Assembly (NCBI GenBank): GCA_964399625.1
Contig: CAYNSB010000052.1
Span: forward strand, 1 to 21,948
Length of the DNA stretch: 21,948 nt
DNA from: CAYNSB01 sp964399625
GTDB taxonomy: Bacteria; Planctomycetota; Phycisphaerae; Phycisphaerales; UBA1924
Direction of reading: 5' to 3'
The number at the start of each line of letters is the position of its first letter. Position 1 is the stretch's first letter. Shown here in pieces: positions 1 to 5,641 of the stretch. Under the pieces are notes generated by a model, which was not told the origin of the DNA, did no database searches, and saw nothing but the letters and a program-made list of their open reading frames with translations. A program made the position numbers and the translations under genes.

Positions 1-380
1 CCGTCACCGCCGACGAGATCGCCGAGCACGCGGACTTCTTCTCCTTCGGCACCAACGACCTCACGCAGATGACGTTCGGGTACTCCCGCGACGACATCAA
101 CACCTTCCTCCCGGACTACCTCCACCAGGAGATCCTGGAGAAGGACCCCTTCCAGACCCTCGACCAGCACGGCGTGGGCGCCCTGGTCAAGATGGCGACC
201 GAGAAGGGACGCGGCATCAAGAAGGACCTGAAGGTCGGCATCTGCGGGGAGCACGGCGGCGACCCCGCCTCGGTCGTCTTCTGCCACAAGACCGGGCTCG
301 ACTACGTCTCCTGCTCGCCCTTCCGCGTGCCCATCGCGCGACTGGCGGCGGCGCAGGCGGCGATCAAGCACCCCAAGTGA
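1..380 (+). CDS. ppdK: Pyruvate, phosphate dikinase, C-terminal end (partial)
   Basis: This is the last 125 residues of an open frame that enters the window from the left (first full codon at base 3). Visible family motifs are FSFGTNDLTQM and, near the end, GICGEHGG, which holds the catalytic cysteine of the PEP/pyruvate-binding TIM-barrel domain, then YVSCSPFRVPIARLAAAQ close to the C-terminus. PPDK interconverts pyruvate, ATP and phosphate with PEP, AMP and pyrophosphate in the cytoplasm. The loop with GYSRDD and the extension HQEILEKDPF after it fit PPDK better than PEP synthase or PTS enzyme I, which share the barrel. The N-terminal ATP-grasp and phosphohistidine domains lie outside the window. 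A strong terminator follows 33 bases after the stop, so this is the last gene of its transcript. Confidence 0.95.
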   Translation, partial: VTADEIAEHADFFSFGTNDLTQMTFGYSRDDINTFLPDYLHQEILEKDPFQTLDQHGVGALVKMATEKGRGIKKDLKVGICGEHGGDPASVVFCHKTGLDYVSCSPFRVPIARLAAAQAAIKHPK

Positions 381-413
381 TGCCCGGCTGATCGCAGCGA
401 ACCGAAACACCAA

Positions 414-446
414 CGCCCCGGGCACGACGCCCGGGGCGATTTTTTT
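414..446 (+). terminator. Intrinsic terminator after ppdK
   Basis: A perfect 10-bp stem (CGCCCCGGGC at 414-423 with GCCCGGGGCG at 429-438), a 5-base loop and a run of seven T at 440-446. It lies between the ppdK stop and the convergent methyltransferase. Read on the other strand the stem is followed only by TTGGTGTTT, so it would be a weaker terminator for the methyltransferase. Confidence 0.93.
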
Positions 447-464
447 GGAGAGGTGTCGAGCCCG

Positions 465-1220
465 TCAGCTCCGACGGAACGCCCCTCGCAGGCGGCGCTT
501 GGGCGGCTGCTCATCGTCGAGGAACTCGTCGGGCTCCTGGATCGGCGAGAAGCCCTGATCGCCCAGCAGGCGCATCAGCTCGGGCGATGTGAGCGGGTAC
601 GGAGGCGTGCTGTAGAGATCGAGCGACTCGTGCGAGGCGCGCCCACGCGCGATCGCGAGCACGAGCCCACGGGGGCGCGCGAGCGAGGCGATCGCGGACG
701 CCATCGACGGGCGCATCATCGGGTCCACCGACTGGATCGTGGAGACTTCCACGACGAGGTCCGCCCGCCGACGCAGCGAGGGCGGAAGTTCCATCAGGTC
801 CGCGACCATGAATCGGTCCGCGAGGGCGGGATGCCGGCGGCGCGCCCAGTCGATCGCGCACGCCGAGCAATCGAACCCGATCACGTCGTACCCGCGCCCC
901 GCCAGTTCCGCGACGTCGTCGCCCAGCCCGCACCCCACCACAGTCACCGTCGCGCCCGGACGGACGAGCCCGGGCGCCTGGGCGTTGAGCCACGAGACCA
1001 GGCACGGGTTCGCCTGCGCATCGGCCCAGGGCACCATCGCCGTCTCGCCGGCGGCGTTGCGATAGACGCTGTCGAAGTACGAGGCCCACGAGTCGCGGGT
1101 GCAGTCGCCGGCGGGTGGGCGCGGCACGGGCTTGAGCTCGAGCGACGAGTGGAACGTGGCGGGCGTGAGCGATGTCATGCGCGACCGATCTGCCCCGGGG
1201 GCGTGCGAGGTCGCCGACAT
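465..1220 (-). CDS. Class I SAM-dependent methyltransferase
   Basis: A 251-residue cytoplasmic protein with a Rossmann-type methyltransferase core. Motif I is VVGCGLGDD at about residues 94-102, followed by the acidic end of strand 2 in DVIGFDCS (about 112-119) and DLVVEVSTIQSV (about 154-165) as the motif IV region. An N-terminal helix with WASYFDSVYRN and PWADAQANPCLVSWL precedes the core, an arrangement seen in thiopurine-methyltransferase-like and small-molecule methyltransferases. The substrate cannot be told from sequence. The start at 1220 has no clear Shine-Dalgarno; an alternative ATG at 1178 would remove 14 residues. The gene converges on ppdK and stands alone. A weak -10-like TAGGAT lies about 60 bases upstream of the start on the minus strand. 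Confidence 0.85.
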   Translation of the reverse strand: MSATSHAPGADRSRMTSLTPATFHSSLELKPVPRPPAGDCTRDSWASYFDSVYRNAAGETAMVPWADAQANPCLVSWLNAQAPGLVRPGATVTVVGCGLGDDVAELAGRGYDVIGFDCSACAIDWARRRHPALADRFMVADLMELPPSLRRRADLVVEVSTIQSVDPMMRPSMASAIASLARPRGLVLAIARGRASHESLDLYSTPPYPLTSPELMRLLGDQGFSPIQEPDEFLDDEQPPKRRLRGAFRRS

Positions 1221-1452
1221 GGAACACAGAACTCGGGCCGGAACGCTCTCCTCCGCTTCGGGCGAGTCGTCGGCTTCCGTATCCTAACGACTTCTGTCGG
1301 CGCGCCCAGAGCGCGAGCTGAATGCAAACTACTACAGCACGTACTAGCTTCGCGGAAAACGCGATGTTTGTGCGGGTTTTTACCGGACGGTTCTTAACCT
1401 CGAACGAATGCGAATTGGGTGTAAAACCTGCCCGAACCGGACCCCTTTTTGA
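1221..1452. other. Non-coding, AT-richer 5' part of the 1221-1694 gap
   Basis: This stretch is visibly richer in A and T than the genes around it (for example around 1320-1452) and I see no credible ORF in it. It holds small inverted repeats such as GGTT-CTT-AACC near 1389-1399, and a T5 run at 1446-1450 without a good stem. It presumably contains the promoter of the minus-strand methyltransferase and separates it from the candidate small RNA unit. Confidence 0.5.
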
Positions 1453-1481
1453 TTGAACGTGTTGTTGGCGCACGATATGTT
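1453..1481 (+). promoter_or_regulatory. Sigma70-type promoter for candidate small RNA
   Basis: A -35 box TTGAAC (1453-1458), a 17-base spacer, and a -10 box TATGTT (1476-1481). This is the best -35/-10 pair I found in the window. The predicted transcription start is about 1487-1489. No ORF of quality begins behind it; the next strong signal is an intrinsic terminator. Confidence 0.6.
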
Positions 1482-1487
1482 GCACGC

Positions 1488-1619
1488 GCGTTTCCGCCCG
1501 AGCATGTTGGATGATTCGTGCACGAGTCATCCCCACGATTTGGCCTCCGACGGGATGTGCCGATCGTGTTTGAGTAGAGGGGTCGGCCCTGGAGGAGTGG
1601 CCGACCCCGCTCTCTTTTT
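1488..1619 (+). ncRNA. Candidate small RNA or leader attenuator, about 130 nt
   Basis: Bounded by a near-consensus promoter (1453-1481) and an intrinsic terminator (1579-1619). It contains an internal hairpin at 1510-1531 (nine pairs around a TGCA tetraloop, one of them G-U) and the terminator hairpin, whose loop reads CTGGAGGAGT. No known RNA family is recognised; it does not resemble tmRNA, SRP RNA or a riboswitch class I know. It ends 75 bases before the phosphohexomutase ATG, so it could be a free sRNA or a terminated leader of that gene. The unit is an inference from promoter plus terminator, not from homology. Confidence 0.5.
1579..1619 (+). terminator. Intrinsic terminator upstream of phosphohexomutase gene
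   Basis: A perfect 10-bp stem (GGGGTCGGCC at 1579-1588 with GGCCGACCCC at 1599-1608), a 10-base loop, then GCTCTCTTTTT with T5 at 1615-1619. It is in the plus direction with no plus-strand gene before it within 1.2 kb, which is why a short transcript is proposed. Confidence 0.8.
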
Positions 1620-1680
1620 CCGATCGGGCGATCGCCCTCGCCAACTCGGGCGCCTCACTCGCACATTCGCGTCGTGCGCG

Positions 1681-1686
1681 TACGCT
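1681..1686 (+). promoter_or_regulatory. Possible -10 box of a leaderless mRNA
   Basis: TACGCT ends 8 bases before the ATG at 1695, and there is no Shine-Dalgarno in between. A start site 7-8 bases past the box would fall on or next to the A of ATG. No good -35 is visible, so this is tentative. Confidence 0.35.
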
Positions 1687-1694
1687 CCGGGCCC

Positions 1695-3239
1695 ATGAAA
1701 GAGTCGGCCCCGTTGATGGTTGGCGTGAGCGGGCTGCGCGGGATCGTCGGCGCAAGCCTGACGCCCGAGGTCGCCGCGAGATTTGCCGGCGCCATCGGAA
1801 CCCTGCTGCGCGAGCGACGCTCGCGCTCCGCGGGAAAGCCCGTGGTCGCGATCGCTCGCGACGGGCGCGCGGGCGGCGAGACGTGGCGGCTGGCGGCCAG
1901 CGCCGGGCTGATGGGCGCGGGGTGCGACGTGGTGGACGCGGGCATCGCGATGACGCCGTCGCTCGCGGTGCTCGTGGACGAGTACGCGCTGGACGCGGGC
2001 GTGTGCATCACCGCGAGCCACAACCCGCAGCAGTGGAACGGGATCAAACTGCTGCTGCCCGAAACGCGGGACCGCAAGGGCGTTTCGGCGCGTGGTGCCG
2101 TGCGGGGCATGTGGCCCGCGAGCGCGTGCGCCCCGGAGAAGAGCCTGGCCGAACGCGTGATCGAGGTGTTCCGCGCCGGCGCGGAGCGATCGGGCGGCGT
2201 GCCGTGGAGCGGGCTGGGCGCGGGCGGGGGCATGGTGGGCTGGGTGCCCGACGCGGGCGAATCCCACAGGGCGCTGGTCCGGGCGGCGCTGGATGAGATC
2301 GGCGTGCTCGCGAGCATTCGCTCGGCGAAGTTCCGCGTGGCGTGCGACTTTGTCGGGGCTTCCGCGGGCATCGCGACGCCCGACTATCTCGCACAGGACC
2401 TGCGCGTGGGCGCGACGTGCGAGGGGCAGTACGCGATGGACGAGACGGCGGGCATCTTCCCGCACGCGCCCGAACCGATCCGCGAGAACCTGGGCTCGCT
2501 GCGCCGACTCGTCAAGCGGAGCAAGTCGCGGATCGGCTTCGCGCAGGATCCGGACGCGGACCGCCTGGCGATCGTGGACGAGCGGGGCAGGTACATCGGC
2601 GAGGAGTACACGCTGGCGCTGGCGGCCGAGGCGGTGCTGAGCGCGGAAGGGACCAGGACACGCAAGGGAAGTCGGGGCGGAAACGCGGTGCTCGTCACGA
2701 ACCTGAGCACATCCCGCATGATCGAGGACGTCGCGGCGCGACACCGGGCGCGGGTGGTGCGCACGCCGGTGGGCGAAGCGAACGTCGTCGAGGCGATGAA
2801 GCGCGAGCGCGACAGGGGCCATCGGGTTCTGCTGGGCGGCGAGGGCAACGGGGGCGTGATCTGGCCGCGCGTGACGTACGTGCGCGACAGCCTGAGCGCG
2901 ATGGGCCTGGTGCTCTCGTTGATCGCGCGCCGCAAGCAGGCGCTCAGCGAGATCCTCGCGGGCATACCGGCGTACGCGATCGAGAAGCGGAAGGTGGATC
3001 TGGCCCGGAAGGAGGACGCCCGCCCGGGCGTGGAGCGGATCGCCAAGCGCTATCGCGGGCAGCGCGGCGTGCGGGTCGATCTGCAGGACGGGGTGCGTGT
3101 GGACTGGGATGCCGATCGGGCGTGGGTGCACGTGCGGGCGAGCAACACGGAGCCGATCATGCGCCTGATCGCCGAGGCCCCCACCGCCACGCGGGCGCGG
3201 GCGATCCTGGACGAGGTGTCCGGGATCGCGGCGAAGTGA
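1695..3239 (+). CDS. Alpha-D-phosphohexomutase (phosphoglucosamine mutase-like)
   Basis: A 514-residue cytoplasmic enzyme. All four signature loops are visible: the phosphoserine loop TASHNP (Ser108), the Mg-binding loop DPDADR (285-290), the sugar-specificity loop GEGNGG (about 382-387) and the phosphate-binding loop RASNTEP (481-487). The family moves a phosphate between C1 and C6 of a hexose phosphate. GEGNGGVI resembles the GlmM-like branch of Bacteroidota and archaea, so glucosamine-6-P to glucosamine-1-P for peptidoglycan or LPS is likely, but phosphomannomutase or phosphoglucomutase activity cannot be excluded. It is longer than GlmM (about 445 aa), with extra residues around 125-195 containing a Gly/Trp-rich stretch. 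The ATG at 1695 is preferred over an in-frame GTG at 1674 because the conserved N-terminus (VGVSGLRGIVG) begins right behind it. Confidence 0.88.
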   Translation: MKESAPLMVGVSGLRGIVGASLTPEVAARFAGAIGTLLRERRSRSAGKPVVAIARDGRAGGETWRLAASAGLMGAGCDVVDAGIAMTPSLAVLVDEYALDAGVCITASHNPQQWNGIKLLLPETRDRKGVSARGAVRGMWPASACAPEKSLAERVIEVFRAGAERSGGVPWSGLGAGGGMVGWVPDAGESHRALVRAALDEIGVLASIRSAKFRVACDFVGASAGIATPDYLAQDLRVGATCEGQYAMDETAGIFPHAPEPIRENLGSLRRLVKRSKSRIGFAQDPDADRLAIVDERGRYIGEEYTLALAAEAVLSAEGTRTRKGSRGGNAVLVTNLSTSRMIEDVAARHRARVVRTPVGEANVVEAMKRERDRGHRVLLGGEGNGGVIWPRVTYVRDSLSAMGLVLSLIARRKQALSEILAGIPAYAIEKRKVDLARKEDARPGVERIAKRYRGQRGVRVDLQDGVRVDWDADRAWVHVRASNTEPIMRLIAEAPTATRARAILDEVSGIAAK

Positions 3240-3253
3240 TCGCGTGCGGCGCT

Positions 3254-3259
3254 TATACT
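3254..3259 (+). promoter_or_regulatory. -10 box TATACT directly before a small gene
   Basis: TATACT is a near-consensus -10 hexamer ending 8 bases before the ATG at 3268. There is no Shine-Dalgarno in the space between them, so a transcript from here would be leaderless. No -35 is recognisable at 16-18 bases upstream, where the phosphohexomutase stop lies. Confidence 0.45.
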
Positions 3260-3267
3260 GACGCCCT

Positions 3268-3516
3268 ATGACGCAGACGACGATCCAGCCCGGGCAGCGC
3301 GTGCGTGTGACGCAGCAGGTTCCGCGGCAGAGCGGCACGATGGCGATCACGATCGAGGGCACCGTGGTGCGGATGGGGCAGGGCAAGACGGGCTCGTGGT
3401 TCGCGCACAGCAAGGACCACAAGCTCTGGCTCGATCGCCTCGAGCTTCGCAAGGACGACGGCGAGATGGTCGTCTGCAACCTCGACCAGTACTCGAGCGT
3501 GCAGGTCGTCGGCTAG
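3268..3516 (+). CDS. Small conserved protein of unknown function
   Basis: An 82-residue soluble protein without signal peptide or membrane segment. The sequence begins with PGQRVRVTQQVP and then has alternating hydrophobic and polar residues (TIEGTVVRMGQ, GSWFAHSKDHKLWLDRLELRKDDGE), which suggests a small SH3-like beta barrel, a common fold for RNA- or protein-binding modules. It starts 28 bases after the phosphohexomutase stop and may be co-transcribed with it, but has its own TATACT box close to the ATG. There is no Shine-Dalgarno. I do not recognise a named family. GC and codon use match the neighbours, and the regular frame makes it a credible gene. Confidence 0.7.
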   Translation: MTQTTIQPGQRVRVTQQVPRQSGTMAITIEGTVVRMGQGKTGSWFAHSKDHKLWLDRLELRKDDGEMVVCNLDQYSSVQVVG

Positions 3517-3599
3517 CGATCGCACCGCAAGGCCGAGTGAGCGGATGGGCGCGCGGACCCCCTGACGATCGCGGGCGTGCCATGATCCGGACGGCGTGC

Positions 3600-4022
3600 T
3601 CAGGCGGCGCGGGCGCGGAGCCACTGGCGGACCACGGCGGTCTCGGGCATCGGGCCGAACTCCATGCCCATGAGGTGTTGGCGTCCGCGGACGAACGCCT
3701 TGACGTGGCGGACGTGCCCGAACATGCAGCGGCGCGTCTTGCCATCGGCGCTGAAGATCTGCACAAGGACCTGCCCGTCCAGGGGCACCATGCGGGTGGT
3801 GAGGAAGCGGCACCCGCCGTCGCTCACCTCGATGACGCGGCACTCCCAGCACGCGCCGATGTCGCCCTCGGGCGTGATCTCTGTCGCGACCATGGCAAGA
3901 TCGCACACGATGCGCTTGTGCTGGCGGCGCTCCTCGGCGGGCGGCGCGGCAGGGTTGCTTTGCACCAACGGCTCGGTGCCGAGCTCGGACGCCTTGTCGC
4001 ACGGATTGGTGGACTCGGTCAT
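3600..4022 (-). CDS. PilZ domain protein
   Basis: A 140-residue protein with a PilZ-type beta barrel. The first c-di-GMP contact motif RRQHKR (RxxxR form) is at 32-37, after a disordered, Ser/Pro/Glu-rich N-terminus. The second motif, normally [DN]xSxxG, reads EVSDGG at 65-70, so its first residue is Glu. The rest (CRFLTTRMVPLDGQVLVQIF, then GHVRHVKAF and MGMEF) follows the usual strand pattern of PilZ proteins. PilZ proteins report c-di-GMP level to motility, polysaccharide or regulatory partners. It has no partner domain, so it would act by protein contact. The ATG at 4022 is chosen over 4052 because GGAAGG lies 6 bases before it. It converges on the 3268 gene and diverges from the 4174 gene. 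Confidence 0.85.
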   Translation of the reverse strand: MTESTNPCDKASELGTEPLVQSNPAAPPAEERRQHKRIVCDLAMVATEITPEGDIGACWECRVIEVSDGGCRFLTTRMVPLDGQVLVQIFSADGKTRRCMFGHVRHVKAFVRGRQHLMGMEFGPMPETAVVRQWLRARAA

Positions 4023-4173
4023 GGTGCGCCTTCCGCGATGGAACGGTCTCATATTTGTCGTTCCAATCCCGTTCGGCCTTGAGGCCCGCGACGGGCCTGT
4101 GCTTGCTGGGGATCGGTCGGGTCACCTGAAGAAGGGGTCGCACGACGCGTTAGGCGACTCCCCGGAGACACTT

Positions 4174-4596
4174 ATGAGTAGTTACAAATCGTTGGACCTG
4201 TTCGGATCCGGCCCGCACCGCGTGCAGGAAGGGGTCGCTGCGGAGGTGCTGGAGTCTGAGTTATTTCGCACTCCGCCCAACTCAGGAACGCGTTACATCG
4301 GTCCCGCCGAGCTGTCGGTGGTGGTGACGGGGCGGCTCGTGTCATCGAGCGAGAGCGGGCTGTGGTCGCTGTGGGACGCGCTGACGGCGCAGGTGATCGA
4401 TCCGCCGACGCCGGGGACACTGGTGGATGCGCACGGGCGGAGCTGGACGGCCCTGTCGCTGGTGCGCGTGACGCCGGGCGATCGAGCGGACCGCGGTCGG
4501 GTGTGGTCGCTGGCGTACACGGCGCGATTCCTGCGGTTCCGCGAGTACCCGCAGGCGGCGACGGCGGGCGGGGCGGGCGGCGCGTCGGAGCCGTGA
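4174..4596 (+). CDS. Unrecognised 140-residue protein (possibly phage-derived)
   Basis: The start at 4174 has GGAGA 5 bases upstream. The frame is also open upstream, but that part only mirrors the PilZ gene. The protein is soluble, with a disordered first 45 residues, then a globular part rich in Trp, Val and Arg: GLWSLWDAL, HGRSWTALSLVRV, DRGRVWSLAYTARFLRF. I do not recognise a family with certainty. The compact beta-rich pattern and the next gene (short membrane segment plus coiled coil) remind me of small phage tail or lysis-region proteins, but this is a weak impression. It ends with a Gly/Ala-rich tail. It is 57 bases from the following gene and probably in the same transcript. Confidence 0.65.
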   Translation: MSSYKSLDLFGSGPHRVQEGVAAEVLESELFRTPPNSGTRYIGPAELSVVVTGRLVSSSESGLWSLWDALTAQVIDPPTPGTLVDAHGRSWTALSLVRVTPGDRADRGRVWSLAYTARFLRFREYPQAATAGGAGGASEP

Positions 4597-4652
4597 GGCC
4601 CGTGGGCTTGGATCGGTTCGGAGCGGATCACATCGCGAGGGAGGGACGTGCG

Positions 4653-4955
4653 ATGCTCGAGGTCGATGCGGCGGCGGCGCTGGCGCAGCTGGGCGCAGCG
4701 GGGCTCATCGGGTGGATGTGGCTCACGGAGCGGCGCGCCGCGGGGGAGCGCGAGCGCCAGCTCCGCGAGGCGCACGAGCGCCTGATGCAGGAGCGGCAAC
4801 TCTCGGCGGCGGTGATCGAGACGGTCCGCGAGAACACGCGCACGCTCGCGAGCCTGGAGGGCGGGCAACGCCGGATGGAGGCGGTGCTGGACCGGCTCGC
4901 GTCGGCGGTGGCGGTGTGGCGGCACCGGACGGGGGACCACCCCGAGGCGGCGTGA
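4653..4955 (+). CDS. Small membrane-anchored coiled-coil protein
   Basis: A 100-residue protein with one hydrophobic segment at about residues 8-23 (AALAQLGAAGLIGWMWL) followed by a charged amphipathic helix from about 25 to 90 rich in Glu, Arg and Gln with heptad-like spacing (ERRAAGERERQLREAHERL). The start at 4653 is set by GGGAGGGA about 6 bases upstream. The architecture, N-terminal anchor plus a cytoplasmic or periplasmic coiled coil, is shared by phage holin-associated and spanin-like proteins and by cell-envelope scaffold proteins. It may partner with the 4174 product. Function is not known. Confidence 0.7.
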   Translation: MLEVDAAAALAQLGAAGLIGWMWLTERRAAGERERQLREAHERLMQERQLSAAVIETVRENTRTLASLEGGQRRMEAVLDRLASAVAVWRHRTGDHPEAA

Positions 4956-4961
4956 GGCGGT

Positions 4962-4967
4962 TAGACT
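4962..4967 (+). promoter_or_regulatory. Possible -10 box for the lipoprotein gene
   Basis: TAGACT within GGTTAGACTGTC, just after the preceding stop codon and just before the left arm of the inverted repeat. It would give a leader of about 55 bases containing that repeat arm. No convincing -35 is visible. Confidence 0.3.
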
Positions 4968-4979
4968 GTCTGGTTCTTG

Positions 4980-5133
4980 CCGCAGAGGCGCCGATCACCT
5001 CAGAGAAGCACAGGCCGCAGAGAAATCGGAATGAAGACGCAGAAAGAAATCAGAACCAATGCGTGGCGCAGCGCCCGGCCCGCCCGCATGGGTCTTTCCC
5101 TTTCTGCTCTCTGCGCTCTCTGCGTCTCTGCGG
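4980..5133. repeat. Inverted GCAGAG-type repeat arms
   Basis: CCGCAGAGGCGC (4980-4991) and GCGTCTCTGCGG (5122-5133) are inverted copies matching at 11 of 12 positions. The sequence between them carries further GCAGAG / CTCTGC units in matching orientation (CAGAGAAGCACAG and GCAGAGAAA near the left arm; CTCTCTGCGCTCTCTGCG near the right arm). This style of GCAGAG-rich inverted unit is found as a dispersed intergenic repeat in a range of bacteria. The right arm lies inside the coding sequence for the lipoprotein signal peptide. Confidence 0.65.
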
Positions 5134-5609
5134 TGAATCTTGCCGGCTGCGGCATCAAGCCCAAGCCGCCGCTGGCGGGCACGACGGCGTCGAGAGTGGT
5201 TTCGAGCCCCTTCGCGCCCAAGGCGCTGGCGATCCATCCGTTGTCGCGCGTGGAGAAGGATGGATCGGGACAGGCGCTGATCATCTGCCACATCGAGCTG
5301 CGCGACGAGTGGGGAGACACGTGCAAGGCAACGGGGCAGTTGCAGGTCCAGCTCTATCGCCCGCTGGGCGGGCGCCAGGGCGGGCTGGGCACGCAGGAGC
5401 TCGCGTGGGACGTGGACCTTTCCGACCTTGAGATGCAGCGGCTCTTCGACAGCGCGACGCGCACGTACCGCCTGGAGCTTGAGGGAGCGCCGGCGTGGGT
5501 TCTGGAGGAGGGCAAGGGCGCGCGGGGACGTTTGCGTGCCGTGCTCACGAGCACAGGGCTGCAGGGCGAGGCCAAGACGCTGACCGGCGAGTACTCGCTG
5601 GGGCAGTGA
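5031..5609 (+). CDS. Lipoprotein of unknown function with repeat-derived signal peptide
   Basis: A 192-residue exported protein. The N-terminus has basic residues, a hydrophobic stretch (SLSALCALCVSAV) and a lipobox LAGC with the lipidated cysteine at about residue 40. Most of the hydrophobic stretch is encoded by CTCTGC repeat units. The mature part has IICHIELRDEWGDTCKATGQLQVQLYR, a beta-rich region, and then LAWDVDLSDLEMQRLFDSATRTYRLELE, ending in AKTLTGEYSLGQ. It looks like a planctomycete periplasmic lipoprotein of the kind with a transthyretin-like or C2-like beta sandwich, but no family is named with confidence. Starts at 5031 or 5088 (MGLSLS) are both possible; 5088 gives a more usual signal peptide length (21 residues). 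Confidence 0.75.
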   Translation: MKTQKEIRTNAWRSARPARMGLSLSALCALCVSAVNLAGCGIKPKPPLAGTTASRVVSSPFAPKALAIHPLSRVEKDGSGQALIICHIELRDEWGDTCKATGQLQVQLYRPLGGRQGGLGTQELAWDVDLSDLEMQRLFDSATRTYRLELEGAPAWVLEEGKGARGRLRAVLTSTGLQGEAKTLTGEYSLGQ

Positions 5610-5641
5610 GCCAAGGGCAATAGATCAACGAACGAAGATCG

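Noticed and set aside
453..1397. 314-residue plus-strand frame over the methyltransferase
   Set aside because: Arg-rich, antisense to an intact Rossmann methyltransferase, and begins just after an intrinsic terminator.
1453..1698. 81-codon plus-strand ORF across the candidate small RNA
   Set aside because: It runs through the terminator stem, begins inside the promoter -35 and has no ribosome site or recognisable sequence.
1527..3479. 650-residue minus-strand frame over the phosphohexomutase
   Set aside because: Arg/Ala/His-rich sequence without domains, antisense to a gene with all four catalytic loops.
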